A DNA stretch of 56,310 nt from Alkalihalobacillus pseudalcaliphilus (GCF_028610675.1 NZ_JAQQWS010000018.1:1-56310), one strand, 5' to 3'; counted from the first letter of the stretch, positions 8,777 to 17,470 are shown. The notes: generated by a model from the sequence alone, not told the origin. Translations and numbers: made by a program.

Positions 8777-8822
8777 TTGACTTTCAATGTGTATATGTTA
8801 TCTTAGGTATACGGGGTATATG
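8777..8822 (+). promoter_or_regulatory. csoR promoter with a CsoR-type operator
   Basis: TTGACT (8777-8782), 16 bp, TATCTT (8799-8804). Overlapping the start region is GGTATACGGGGTATA (8806-8820), which resembles the G-tract pseudo-dyad bound by copper-sensing CsoR proteins. This is expected to give repression relieved by Cu(I). Confidence 0.7.
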
Positions 8823-8844
8823 TATAAAGAAATGAGGTGGGATT

Positions 8845-9135
8845 TTGAGCGAACACTCAGCCAAAAAGACCGTGCAGCCTAACAAACAGCAGTTATTAAA
8901 TCGCTTAAAGCGGATAGAAGGTCAAGTTAGAGGCATCCATAGTATGGTCGAATCCGACCGTTACTGTGTCGATATTCTCAACCAGATTTCTGCCGTACAA
9001 GCAGCACTTAATAAAGTATCTGTTGCCTTAACAGAAGATCATACCCATCATTGTGTAGCAAAAGCGATTAAAGAGGGCGATGGCGAAGCGGCGATTGATG
9101 AATTAATGTCGGTCGTAAAAAGAATGATACGTTAG
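8845..9135 (+). CDS. csoR: Copper-sensing transcriptional repressor CsoR
   Basis: A 96-residue all-helical DUF156 repressor. The Cu(I) ligand set is intact: Cys41, His66 and Cys70, with the spacing (25 and 4 residues) of characterised CsoR proteins. In the apo form it should bind the G-rich operator just upstream; copper releases it. The start is TTG 8845 after GAGGTGG. It is the first gene of a csoR-copZ-copA group, so it probably represses itself as well. Confidence 0.93.
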   Translation: MSEHSAKKTVQPNKQQLLNRLKRIEGQVRGIHSMVESDRYCVDILNQISAVQAALNKVSVALTEDHTHHCVAKAIKEGDGEAAIDELMSVVKRMIR

Positions 9136-9189
9136 AAGGAATAAATGATTAACCTTTGCATATAAATCAATTTACAGGAGGAATTCGAC

Positions 9190-9393
9190 ATGAAGGAATT
9201 ACTAAAGGTAGAAGGTATGTCATGTGGTCATTGTGTAAAGGCCGTAGAAGGTAATGTAGGAGAATTAACAGGTGTATCCAATGTTGAAGTACGATTAGAT
9301 ACTGGTGAAGTAGAAATACAATTTGATGACTCGAGAGTAACTTTATCAGAAATTAAAGAAACGATTGAAGAACAAGGCTACGACGTAAAATAA
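9190..9393 (+). CDS. copZ: Copper chaperone CopZ
   Basis: A 67-residue single HMA domain with the metal site GMSCGHC (Cys12, Cys15). It carries Cu(I) in the cytoplasm to CopA and to CsoR. A strong ribosome site AGGAGGAATTCGAC precedes ATG 9190. It is separated from csoR by 54 bp and from copA by a terminator-like hairpin. Confidence 0.95.
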   Translation: MKELLKVEGMSCGHCVKAVEGNVGELTGVSNVEVRLDTGEVEIQFDDSRVTLSEIKETIEEQGYDVK

Positions 9394-9406
9394 ATGATGA
9401 CGTGAT

Positions 9407-9445
9407 AAAGACCTCTTTGTGATAACAAGCAAAGGGGTCTTTTTT
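9407..9445 (+). terminator. Intercistronic terminator between copZ and copA
   Basis: Arms AAAGACCTCTTTG (9407-9419) and CAAAGGGGTCTTT (9430-9442) pair over 13 positions, with one wobble, and end in a T-run. It probably lowers copA relative to copZ through partial readthrough; no separate copA promoter was obvious. Confidence 0.8.
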
Positions 9446-9461
9446 ATTTGGGGGTGCGATA

Positions 9462-11684
9462 TTGTCTGGGGAGAAACAAGCGACACTACAAATTGAAGGG
9501 ATGACATGTGCGGCGTGTGCAACAAGAATTGAGAAAGGTTTGGCAAGGATGGAAGGAGTTCTGAGATCCAATGTCAATTACGCATTAGAACGCTCAACCA
9601 TTATTTACAACCCGTCGATTTTAGCAAGGCATGATTTTGAGCAAAAAATTGCTAAATTAGGATATCGAGCATTAACGGAGGAAGAAGAGCAGGGAAAAGA
9701 AGACATCAAAAAACAAACGTATGATTATCATGTAAGGTTGTTTTTATTTTCTGCCCTATTAACCTTTCCATTATGTTTGACTATGATTTTTCACTTTCAT
9801 TTTCTATCGTTTATGACAGTACCATCTATATTGTTTGAACCGCTTGTACAATTTGTATTAGCTACCTTTGTACAAATCATTGTCGGTTATCCTTTTTATC
9901 TTCGTGCTTTTCAAGCGGTACGCAACCAGCATGCCAATATGGATGTATTAATTGTCTTAGGAACAAGTGCTGCTTATTTGTATAGTGTCTATCTCTTATT
10001 TGAATCAAGGTTGGCAGGCATTCAAGGTCCTATCGATTTGTATTTCGAAGCAAGCGCCGTCATATTAACGTTAGTCATGTTAGGGAAATGCTTAGAGTTA
10101 AAAGCTAAAGGAAGAACAAGTCAGGCGATTAAGAAGCTTTTGAGTTTGCAACCGAATCAAGCGACCGTTTTTCGTCACGGCAAGCAGATTGTTATAGCGG
10201 TTACTGATGTCATGGAAGGGGATCACCTACTAGTAAAGCCAGGAGAGAGAATACCGGTGGATGGGGTTGTCTTATCAGGCACGTCTTCTGTAGATGAATC
10301 CATGCTTACGGGTGAAAGTAAACCGAGCGAAAAAATGGCAGGAGCCTTTGTTTTCGGAGCGACTGTCAATTTTCATGGGGCATTAAGAATGAGAGCAACA
10401 AGAGTTGGAAAGGAGTCGTTTCTTGCCCAAATTATTCAGGCAGTAGAGGATGCCCAAGGATCAAAAGCAAATATCCAACAACTTGTAGATCGGGTCTCGC
10501 ATATCTTCGTGCCTAGCGTTATTTTTATTGCTATCGTTGTGTTTTGTGCTTGGTTTTTTATTTTATTGCCTCATGATTTAAAAGTGGCTTTAATACCGGC
10601 TATTTCAGTACTAGTGATTGCCTGCCCTTGTGCACTAGGCTTAGCTACACCTACCTCGATTATGGCTGGATCAGGGAGGGCTGCTGAATATGGCATCTTT
10701 TTTAAAAGTGGAGTGCTATTAGAAAATGCCAAAGATATTAACATGGTTGTTTTCGATAAAACGGGAACGATCACGCAAGGAAATATGAAAGTGACTGATT
10801 TAGTCGTTTATAGTGATGATACGTATGAAAAAGTCCTCAGTCTAGCGGCGTCTGCTGAGAGTCAATCTGAGCATCCAATTGCTCAAGCGGTTGTTAGGAA
10901 GGCGAAGGAGGAAAACCTTCAAATTGAACCGCCGATATTTTTTGAAAGTGTAACAGGTGGTGGAGTTCGAGCGAAGGTTGGCTTGGATGATGTTGTTTTG
11001 GGTACGCGATCATTTATGAAGCTAGAAGGAGTCAAGAGTGACCAGCTTGAGAATACGATTCGTACTTACGAAGCAAGTGGTAAATCGGTGATCCTCTTTG
11101 CTCGTAATAAACAATTGATTGGACTTATAGCGGTAGCTGATGTGATAAAACCTGAAGCGATTACGGTTATTCAACGATTAAAAAAACGTAACGTAGAAGT
11201 GTGTTTGATGACTGGTGATAACGATAGAACCGCCCAAACGATAGCAAAGCAGGTAGGAATTGAACATGTCTATGCAGAGATGCTTCCCAACCAGAAAAGG
11301 GAACAAATTAAGCGATTTAAACAACAAGGTTATCAAGTGGCGATGGTTGGTGATGGGATTAACGATGCACCCGCATTGAGTGAAGCGGACATAGGTATGG
11401 CACTAGGGACCGGTACGGATATTGCTATTGAATCAGCAGATGTCGCATTAATGAAAAATCATCTAGCTGGAGTCGTCCATGTCATTGATTTAAGCCAAAA
11501 AACGATGCGTAATATTAAACAAAATTTATTTTTTGCTTTTGTTTATAATGGCATTGGATTACCATTAGCAGCACTTGGTTTATTAACCCCTTGGGTAGCA
11601 GGGGCGGCGATGGCTTTTAGCTCCGTATCAGTCGTTGCCAACGCTCTAAGGTTACAGCGCTACAAATTGTCCTCAAATAAATAA
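9462..11684 (+). CDS. copA: Copper-exporting P-type ATPase CopA
   Basis: A 740-residue P1B-type ATPase for Cu(I) efflux across the cytoplasmic membrane. It has one N-terminal HMA domain with GMTCAAC (Cys16, Cys19), eight hydrophobic segments, the transmembrane CPC motif (about 387-389), the phosphorylation site DKTGT (Asp about 432), SEHP in the nucleotide domain and GDGINDAPAL. With a single HMA domain it is shorter than B. subtilis CopA, which has two. Start TTG 9462 follows GGGGGTG. Export of Cu(I) is inferred from the CPC motif and csoR/copZ context. Confidence 0.96.
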   Translation: MSGEKQATLQIEGMTCAACATRIEKGLARMEGVLRSNVNYALERSTIIYNPSILARHDFEQKIAKLGYRALTEEEEQGKEDIKKQTYDYHVRLFLFSALLTFPLCLTMIFHFHFLSFMTVPSILFEPLVQFVLATFVQIIVGYPFYLRAFQAVRNQHANMDVLIVLGTSAAYLYSVYLLFESRLAGIQGPIDLYFEASAVILTLVMLGKCLELKAKGRTSQAIKKLLSLQPNQATVFRHGKQIVIAVTDVMEGDHLLVKPGERIPVDGVVLSGTSSVDESMLTGESKPSEKMAGAFVFGATVNFHGALRMRATRVGKESFLAQIIQAVEDAQGSKANIQQLVDRVSHIFVPSVIFIAIVVFCAWFFILLPHDLKVALIPAISVLVIACPCALGLATPTSIMAGSGRAAEYGIFFKSGVLLENAKDINMVVFDKTGTITQGNMKVTDLVVYSDDTYEKVLSLAASAESQSEHPIAQAVVRKAKEENLQIEPPIFFESVTGGGVRAKVGLDDVVLGTRSFMKLEGVKSDQLENTIRTYEASGKSVILFARNKQLIGLIAVADVIKPEAITVIQRLKKRNVEVCLMTGDNDRTAQTIAKQVGIEHVYAEMLPNQKREQIKRFKQQGYQVAMVGDGINDAPALSEADIGMALGTGTDIAIESADVALMKNHLAGVVHVIDLSQKTMRNIKQNLFFAFVYNGIGLPLAALGLLTPWVAGAAMAFSSVSVVANALRLQRYKLSSNK

Positions 11685-11725
11685 GAGGTCAAGGTGAAGC
11701 TGGTGAGGTGAAAGGAAAAGCAATG

Positions 11726-12083
11726 TTAATGTGCAGATGCTGAAGGAAATCGGAGAAGTATCTGCACAAAGAAGCGGTTAATGTGAAGATACGGAGGCCA
11801 AACCATGTAGTATCTGCACAAAGAGGGGGTTAATGTGAAGATACGGAGGTCAAACCATGTAGTATCTGCACAAAGAGAGGGTTAATGTGAAGATACGGAA
11901 GCCAAACCATGTAGTATCTGCACAAAGAGGGGGTTAATGTGAAGATACGGAAGCCAAACCATGTAGTATCTGCACAAAGAGAGGGTTAATGTGAAGATAC
12001 GGAGGCCAAACCATGTAGTATCTGCACAAAGAGGGGGTTAATGTGAAGATACGGAAGCCAAACCATGTAGTATCTGACCAAAG
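11726..12083. repeat. Seven-unit 52-bp tandem hairpin array
   Basis: Units begin TTAATGTG at 11726, 11778, 11830, 11882, 11934, 11986 and 12038, an exact 52-bp period; the last is cut short. Each has near-complementary arms GTGAAGATAC and GTATCTGCAC. The first unit diverges in the middle but has a better-matched pair (GTGCAGAT/ATCTGCAC). The unit core GAGGCCAAACCATG recurs singly near 21380 and in the array at 40.8 kb. No unique spacers, so not CRISPR. Confidence 0.92.
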
Positions 12084-12094
12084 ACCATTCTTCG

Positions 12095-12262
12095 TGGATA
12101 GTGGCGACTTTTTAAACAGTTGGCACGTTACAACTTGATCACCATCAGGAGTCGGCCTGAACAAACAGGGAGCACTGTCCTACTAAGGTCATTTATCGCG
12201 AGATGGATGACCAGCTAACTTCAAGGCACAACTTATCACCCATAACTAACTTTCATACAAAA
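12095..12262. repeat. Dispersed repeat, module B, copy 1
   Basis: A copy of a dispersed element of about 165 bp. Landmarks are GTGGCGACTTTTTAAAC, CACCATCAGGAGTCGGCC, GGGAGCACTGTCCTAC, GCGAGATGGATGAC and a terminal ACTTTCATACAAAA. Matching copies lie at about 19.96, 31.53 and 38.75 kb, and inverted at 15.83 and 26.15 kb. It follows the tandem array directly and precedes a small gene. Confidence 0.85.
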
Positions 12263-12318
12263 ACAAGGGAAATTATGTATAATAAAAATATCAAGAAACA
12301 TTTTTAAGGAGGCAATCA

Positions 12319-12510
12319 ATGATGAGTGAGCAGCAAGAAGATACAGTCTTGTTGGAAGAAGATGCGATTGAAGCGATGCAAAAAAACAAAGTAGAAGCAA
12401 AGAGCCAAACAAACCAAAGAAAAAGCGAATTTCTCCTACATAAAACCCCTTATCTTATCTTTGGTCTCGCACTTGCTCTTCTATTTGCTTATCTTCTATT
12501 TTTTCAGTAA
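12319..12510 (+). CDS. Small C-tail-anchored membrane protein, unknown
   Basis: Sixty-three residues: an acidic, glutamine-rich N-terminal half, a basic patch (about 24-42), then one hydrophobic segment (about 44-62) at the C-terminus. A strong AAGGAGG precedes the two adjacent start codons ATG 12319 and 12322; the second has the better spacing. A TATAAT-like box sits at 12278-12283. I do not recognise the family. The good ribosome site and clean topology support a real gene. Confidence 0.6.
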   Translation: MMSEQQEDTVLLEEDAIEAMQKNKVEAKSQTNQRKSEFLLHKTPYLIFGLALALLFAYLLFFQ

Positions 12511-12583
12511 TGAAATGAAGAATTTAGAATGATGCTGAATGTGTAGCCAAGTACAATGGTTTTTATTAAATGTGGATGGAGTG

Positions 12584-12811
12584 ATGTCAGTGATCATTGT
12601 GCTTCTTCTATGTACGTTTGCCCTATGGCTCTTATTTAAATATGAGGTTCGTTCATTGAACTTATTCAGTCATCTTATTGCTAAAGGCTGGAATGGAATT
12701 AATAACGAAGAAACCCTGTATATTCACTGTTCTTATTGTCAGAGTCTCATTAAAAGGGGTACACAACACCGTATTGTACGTCCTGTAGAAAGTTTATTGA
12801 GTGGAAGCTAA
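12584..12811 (+). CDS. Small membrane protein with a CxxC motif, unknown
   Basis: About 75 residues from ATG 12584, preceded by GGATGGAG. It has one N-terminal hydrophobic segment (about 2-18), a positively charged stretch and a C-terminal HCSYCQS that could bind a metal or form a disulfide. A longer reading from ATG 12539 would put polar residues before the membrane segment and lacks a ribosome site. It lies 73 bp after the previous small gene and 101 bp before the nitroreductase-like gene. No family recognised. Confidence 0.45.
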   Translation: MSVIIVLLLCTFALWLLFKYEVRSLNLFSHLIAKGWNGINNEETLYIHCSYCQSLIKRGTQHRIVRPVESLLSGS

Positions 12812-12912
12812 ATTCTTTATGAAAATCACCCATGGTGAGTGGGGACACTTGACATGTAAATGCTCATCATTTAACGTAGCTAGCATGAAAACGTGTAGAA
12901 AGTAGGGATTTT

Positions 12913-13512
12913 GTGTCTAGTTATTTCTTAGATTCACTAGAACAACGTAGAACAATTCGAATCGTTCGTAATGAAACACCCATTTCCAATGAAAAAATTA
13001 CTGAAATCGTTTCAAAGGTCGTAAAGCATTCACCAACAGCCTTCCATTCACAAAGTAGTACGGTAGCCATTTTATTCGAGGAGCAGCATAAGCAGTTTTG
13101 GCAAGGAGTCAAGGACCTGCTCCAAGAAAAGTTATCGACTGAACAATTTGAAGTTACGAACAAAAAATTAAGTGGCTTCCAATCAGGCTATGGAACCATT
13201 CTTTTCTTTGATGATGAAGCGATAACGTCTACTTATGAAAAGGATAAGCCTCAGTTCAAAGGGAAGTTTGAAGCTTGGACCGAACAATCCTCCGGTATGC
13301 AGCAATTTGCCGTATGGACAGCACTTGCTGAGCAAGGATTAGCCGCATCAATTCAGCATTATAACCCCATTGTAGATGATCTTCTAAAAGAGCAATGGGA
13401 TATACCTGCTTCATGGCGCCTCATAGCCCAAATGCCTTTTGGGATGGCAGGACAAGAACCCGTCCAAAAGTCATTTCTGCCGATAGAAGAAAGGGTAAAA
13501 GTATTTAAATAA
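12913..13512 (+). CDS. Nitroreductase-family oxidoreductase
   Basis: A 199-residue FMN-dependent oxidoreductase of the nitroreductase superfamily. The N-terminal LEQRRTIRIVRNETPIS corresponds to the R-R-S-x-R segment that holds the FMN phosphate, and the second half has MQQFAVWTALAEQGLAASIQHYNP, typical of the Frm2/HBN1-like branch. The fold binds flavin and uses NAD(P)H; the natural substrate is unknown. Start is GTG 12913 after a weak AGTAGGGA. A terminator follows immediately, so it ends a transcription unit. Confidence 0.85.
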   Translation: MSSYFLDSLEQRRTIRIVRNETPISNEKITEIVSKVVKHSPTAFHSQSSTVAILFEEQHKQFWQGVKDLLQEKLSTEQFEVTNKKLSGFQSGYGTILFFDDEAITSTYEKDKPQFKGKFEAWTEQSSGMQQFAVWTALAEQGLAASIQHYNPIVDDLLKEQWDIPASWRLIAQMPFGMAGQEPVQKSFLPIEERVKVFK

Positions 13513-13540
13513 AAGAAACTAATCTAATATATCAGTCCAA

Positions 13541-13587
13541 AACCATCATGTTCACAAAAATAATTATGTGAATGTTGATGGTTTTTT
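13541..13587 (+). terminator. Terminator after the nitroreductase-like gene
   Basis: AACCATCATGTTCACA (13541-13556) pairs imperfectly with the segment ending GATGGTT at about 13572, followed by a T-run. Confidence 0.8.
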
Positions 13588-13666
13588 CATTTTTTCCCAC
13601 TTTCTAAAATAAGAATGAGTACAAGCGTAAATACTGAGTAATAAGAAACTGTGGGAGGCTCATATA

Positions 13667-14632
13667 TTGCTAAATTATATTCTACTTCTAGTTGGATTTA
13701 TCGTACTCATTGGTGGAGCTAACTATTTTGTTAATGGTGCTTCTACAATGGCAAAATACATGAACATTTCGCCACTTGTCATTGGCTTAACGATTGTTGC
13801 GTTTGGGACAAGTGCTCCTGAGCTTATTATCAGTGTACTTGCCGCTTTAAAAGGAAGTTCAGCAATGGCGATAGGTAATGTGGTCGGAAGTAACCTTTTT
13901 AATATGACATTTATCGTCGGTGTCATGGCGATGATTTATCCTTTAAAGGTTCAAGACAATACTGTTCGAAAGGAAATTCCTTTTACATTATTGGCGAGTA
14001 TTAGCTTGTTTATTTTGATGAATGATAAAAATTTGCACTCGGGTGGGGCAAACGTTATTACGCGAAGTGAAGGAATTCTTTTTTTACTCCTATTCGCGGT
14101 CTTTTTATATTACATTATTGAAGTAATTCGAAAAGAAAGGATTAGAGATAAAGGGAAACCACACCCTTACGAAAATGTAGAGAAAAAATGGGGGAAGGCC
14201 ATAGGTATATCTGTTCTTGGCTTACTTGCGATTTTGTTAGGAGGCGAGTTTGTTGTTTCGAGCAGTTCGGCGATAGCGATTCAGCTAGGAATGAGCGAGA
14301 CGTTGGTAGGTTTAACGATTGTTGCGATTGGGACATCATCACCAGAGCTTGTGACAGCTATTATTGCGGCTATAAAAAAAGAGAGCGATATTGCACTCGG
14401 AAATATTGTCGGTAGTGGGGTATTTAATATTCTGTTTATCCTTGGAGTTGCTGCGACGATAACACCACTAACTGTAGACCCACGTGTAATTGTCGATGTC
14501 GTTATTCTTATTATATTTACATTAGTCCTGCTAATCTTCTCACGAACGAACTTTAAGGTAGGTAAAGGAGAGGGAAGTATACTGATTCTTATTTATCTTG
14601 TTTACCTTGTCTATATTATCATTCGAAATTAA
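13667..14632 (+). CDS. Calcium/sodium antiporter of the CaCA family
   Basis: A 321-residue polytopic membrane protein of the YrbG/CaxB-like Ca2+/Na+ exchanger type. It shows the internal duplication of the superfamily: repeat 1 has GTSAPELIIS then GNVVGSNLFN, repeat 2 has GTSSPELVTA then GNIVGSGVFN. The acidic Glu of each PEL motif is the expected ion ligand. A short cytoplasmic charged loop near residue 150-170 splits the halves. Start TTG 13667 follows GGGAGG. The transported ions are inferred from the family; an alkaliphile would use such antiporters in Na+ and Ca2+ homeostasis. Confidence 0.92.
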   Translation: MLNYILLLVGFIVLIGGANYFVNGASTMAKYMNISPLVIGLTIVAFGTSAPELIISVLAALKGSSAMAIGNVVGSNLFNMTFIVGVMAMIYPLKVQDNTVRKEIPFTLLASISLFILMNDKNLHSGGANVITRSEGILFLLLFAVFLYYIIEVIRKERIRDKGKPHPYENVEKKWGKAIGISVLGLLAILLGGEFVVSSSSAIAIQLGMSETLVGLTIVAIGTSSPELVTAIIAAIKKESDIALGNIVGSGVFNILFILGVAATITPLTVDPRVIVDVVILIIFTLVLLIFSRTNFKVGKGEGSILILIYLVYLVYIIIRN

Positions 14633-14790
14633 TGATTCTCATTTTACTCTTAACGTCATATAATGGAAGAAGTGCTTGTCCGTAAACGGGGATTTATATA
14701 ATTTTAACAAGTGCTTTATACGCACTTTGCGTAGAGTTACTACAATAGACAAGGTAGTCGTGCTATATATGGGGGATAGGAGTAGATATT

Positions 14791-15621
14791 ATGGAAAGCT
14801 TAGGACAACTAGCTGAATGGGTACAATATTTAATATTGGGATTAATACAAGGAATTACGGAGCCAATTCCTGTATCATCAAGTGGTCATCTCGTTTTGGC
14901 TCAATATTTTTTTGGATTAGAAAGTGAAGGACTTACTTTTGAGATATTAGTTAACTTTGCTTCATTAATTGCCGTCATTTTTATTTATCGAAAAGATTTA
15001 ATTCGGCTTATCGGTGGTGCTCTAAGATACTTACAAACGAAAAGCTCGGATTATGAAAATGATTTTCGATTTTGGGTTTATTTAGTCATTGCAACTGTAC
15101 CTGCTGCTATTGCGGGTTTACTGTTAGAGGATTGGATTTCTACACAGACTGGTCGAATCAGTATCATAGCCATTGCTTTACTCGTTACTGGGGTTGCCCT
15201 TTTTATTATTCGTAAACTTAAAGGGACAAAAACGGAATCTGATATGACACTAAAAGCTGTTATTATTGTTGGCTTAGCTCAAATGGTCGCTTTGATGCCT
15301 GGAATTAGTCGCTCGGGTGCGACGATTGTTGCTGCTTTAGCTGTTGGTTGGTCAAGAGATTTAGCACTTCGGTTCTCATTCTTTCTTTATATACCAGTTA
15401 GCTTAGGTAGCGGTATATTGGCGTTAAATGATGTTTTTAATGACCCGCAATTTGCTGAAAAAATATTTTTATATAGTATAGCGTTTGTCGCATCATTATT
15501 TGCTTCTTATTTTGCCTTAAAGATTTTTATTAATATTATGAAAAGCGGTAAGCTTATTTACTTCTCTATCTACTGCTTTATCGTAGGTTTTGGTGTCTTG
15601 GGCTATTTAATGTTTAGATAA
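14791..15621 (+). CDS. uppP: Undecaprenyl-diphosphatase UppP
   Basis: A 276-residue integral membrane phosphatase that recycles undecaprenyl pyrophosphate, the cell-wall lipid carrier, and can give bacitracin resistance. Both signature segments are present: GITEPIPVSSSGH (about 20-32) and PGISRSGAT (about 170-178), which supply the active-site Glu, Ser and Arg residues. Start ATG 14791 follows GATAGGAG. The 158-bp gap upstream is AT-rich; no confident promoter was assigned. A terminator follows. Confidence 0.95.
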   Translation: MESLGQLAEWVQYLILGLIQGITEPIPVSSSGHLVLAQYFFGLESEGLTFEILVNFASLIAVIFIYRKDLIRLIGGALRYLQTKSSDYENDFRFWVYLVIATVPAAIAGLLLEDWISTQTGRISIIAIALLVTGVALFIIRKLKGTKTESDMTLKAVIIVGLAQMVALMPGISRSGATIVAALAVGWSRDLALRFSFFLYIPVSLGSGILALNDVFNDPQFAEKIFLYSIAFVASLFASYFALKIFINIMKSGKLIYFSIYCFIVGFGVLGYLMFR

Positions 15622-15671
15622 ATAAAAATGAATAAGTGTTTCATGTTTTTCTTTTAACATGAAAAATAAAA

Positions 15672-15706
15672 GCCGTTGACATTGTACAGATGCCGACGGT
15701 TTTTTG
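15672..15706 (+). terminator. Terminator after uppP
   Basis: CCGTTGACAT and ATGCCGACGG pair across a 7-base loop, ending in TTTTTT. Confidence 0.8.
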
Positions 15707-16065
15707 TATGAAAGTGATGCTAATAATTGGGTGCGGGGTTCTACTTGCCGCTACCGAAAATCATGCTCCGAGACAATCGCGTGGCGCTGTGCTAACGGCT
15801 CCATGTGGGTTTCGTATGAAAGTGGACTTAGGGGCGATAGACGACCTTAACATGACACTGCTCCCTTTTTGTTCATGCGACTCCTAGTGGTGATGGAGTT
15901 GTGAAAGGGGCAACTGTTTAAATAGTCGCCTCTACTTTTATCTTTGTTGTTGGCTGTTTGTGCGGTGCACTGAATCTTTTTGGAATTGCTCTTACAAGCA
16001 ACATCCAAAAAGTGGCGGGGGTTACGGCAAAATATGAGTATCCTCAAAACCAATTATCAATGAAA
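15704..16065. repeat. Dispersed repeat cluster, inverted copies
   Basis: The 500-bp gap between uppP and catE is repeat DNA in reverse orientation. In order: a module C fragment (CCGCTACCGAAAATCATGC, about 15737-15790), the boundary motif GTATGAAAGT (15815-15824), module B reversed (about 15829-15932; GGGGCGATAG, GACTCCTAGTGGTGATGG) and hairpin element E reversed (about 15930-16040; CTTTTTGGA complementary to TTCCAAAAAG). Reading frames through it are not genes. Confidence 0.75.
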
Positions 16066-16121
16066 AGTCACCAGTTAAGAGTTATAGAAATACTCTCTTT
16101 GGCTTGTTAGTAGTAGTCTCG

Positions 16122-16994
16122 TTAGACTGCTAGTGTTTGGACTTCGAAATGAACGTTTACTCCATTTGGGTCGACAACCTTTAGTGTTGTTTGGTCATTT
16201 TCAAATGGTTGGTTCAGTTCTTGGAAATGTTCTTGAATACGTGCCAGCTCTTCTTCTGTTGGGACGACAATCGTGTAAAAGGAAAGTCCAACTGCATCAC
16301 TAGTTCTTAGAGGAGCTTGTGGCCCTGCCCAACGATTTAATCCGAGATGATGGTGGTAGCGACCAGCTGCTAAAAAAGTAGCTCCCATTCTTGAAACATC
16401 CATCACAACCTCAAAGCCGATAACATCTCGATAAAATTGAACGGCTTCTGGGAGAGAGTGGGCATGCAGGTGCACATGACCTAACACGGTTTCAGCTGGT
16501 AATCCTTTAAAAGTTTCATCGTTAACGACATCGAGCATAGATTTAACATCAACAGCTTCTGTTGTCATTACATAATGTCCATGGTCGTCAATCTCCCATT
16601 GCGAGCGTGGTCTATCTGCGTAAACTTCAATGCCATTTTGATCAGGATCTGATAAATAGAAAGCTTCACTTACGCCGTGGTCGCCAGAGCCTAAAGGAAT
16701 TTGGTGGGCGATCATATTTTTTAGTAAAAGCCCTAGTTCCTTACGTGATGGGAGGAGGATGGCAAAGTGATATAATCCTGCAGTTTGGTTGGGTGGTGTC
16801 ACTTTTGCTCCTTTCACCTCTTGTAAAATGAGTAAAGGGTTAACACCATCAACGCTCAAATAAGCATGTTGATCTGAACGAGATAACGTTTGAAAACCTA
16901 GGATGTTTTCATAAAAATTGATGGAACGTTCAAGCTGACTTACTTTTAGTTGGAATTGACCGAGCTTTGTATCTGCATGTAGTGTGTATGTCAT
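16122..16994 (-). CDS. catE: Catechol-2,3-dioxygenase (VOC superfamily) CatE
   Basis: A 290-residue two-domain extradiol dioxygenase. Two vicinal-oxygen-chelate halves are visible: QLKVSQLERSINFYENILGFQ near residue 14 and LGHVHLHAHSLPEAVQFYRDV near 165. The Fe2+ ligands are expected in the second half (His of GHVHLH, a later His and a Glu in VHFEV at the C-terminus). The reaction is ring cleavage of catechols, which detoxifies quinone precursors. It is divergent from a DUF24 regulator, the arrangement expected for catechol-responsive control as in B. subtilis CatR/YodB-catDE. Start ATG 16994 follows GGAGG. Confidence 0.88.
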   Translation of the reverse strand: MTYTLHADTKLGQFQLKVSQLERSINFYENILGFQTLSRSDQHAYLSVDGVNPLLILQEVKGAKVTPPNQTAGLYHFAILLPSRKELGLLLKNMIAHQIPLGSGDHGVSEAFYLSDPDQNGIEVYADRPRSQWEIDDHGHYVMTTEAVDVKSMLDVVNDETFKGLPAETVLGHVHLHAHSLPEAVQFYRDVIGFEVVMDVSRMGATFLAAGRYHHHLGLNRWAGPQAPLRTSDAVGLSFYTIVVPTEEELARIQEHFQELNQPFENDQTTLKVVDPNGVNVHFEVQTLAV

Positions 16995-17024
16995 TTCTTA
17001 TACCTCCATTTTCTGTTGTTACTC

Positions 17025-17046
17025 TTAGTATGCCCGTGAATACTAA
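17025..17046. promoter_or_regulatory. Dyad operator between catE and its DUF24 regulator
   Basis: A perfect inverted repeat, TTAGTAT-8 bp-ATACTAA, lies midway between the divergent genes. It is of the type bound by YodB/CatR-like DUF24 regulators and is the likely quinone-responsive operator. Confidence 0.65.
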
Positions 17047-17110
17047 AATTGGATAGTACGCACTAAAAGGTGCTATAGTATACAAAAGGAAACAATGAAA
17101 GGGTGAGAGC

Positions 17111-17458
17111 ATGTCAACTTGTCGTGCTGAGGCAGCTTTAGAGGTGTTGGTTGGAAAATGGACTCACAAAATTTTATATCAGTTAATTATGAATCCCAAA
17201 ATGCGTTTTAATGAATTACGAAGAGCAATACCTGGGATTACTCAAAAAATGCTTACCGCCCAGTTACGTGACTTAGAAGCTCAAGATATCGTGGAAAGAA
17301 AAGTGTATGCGGAGGTACCGCCAAGAGTAGAGTATTCCTTAACTGAGTATGCGAATAGTTTAATTCCTATCTTAGAGGCTATGGATAAATGGGGTAAAAA
17401 TCATAAGATTCATTTAGAAAATAAGGAAAACAAGGAACAGCAATCATCCTCTATGTAA
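17111..17458 (+). CDS. HxlR/DUF24-family regulator, likely catechol/quinone sensor
   Basis: A 115-residue winged-helix regulator. The HxlR core runs about residues 5-95 (VGKWTHKILYQL, RFNELRRAIPGITQKMLTAQLRDLEAQDIV, EVPPRVEYSLTEYA). A Cys at position 4 matches the N-terminal redox-sensing Cys of YodB and CatR of B. subtilis. It is divergent from catE with a perfect dyad between them, so the inference is that it represses catE until its Cys reacts with quinone. The C-terminal tail is charged. ATG 17111 follows a GGGTGAGAGC ribosome site. Confidence 0.85.
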   Translation: MSTCRAEAALEVLVGKWTHKILYQLIMNPKMRFNELRRAIPGITQKMLTAQLRDLEAQDIVERKVYAEVPPRVEYSLTEYANSLIPILEAMDKWGKNHKIHLENKENKEQQSSSM

Positions 17459-17470
17459 GAAGTAATGATG

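Noticed and set aside
11726..12083. Regular tandem repeats that could suggest a CRISPR array
   Set aside because: The whole 52-bp unit repeats; there are no unique spacers, the period is constant because nothing varies between repeats, and no cas genes are near.
15690..15887. 65-codon plus-strand ORF
   Set aside because: It lies wholly in dispersed repeat DNA (modules C and B reversed), starts inside the uppP terminator and has no ribosome site.
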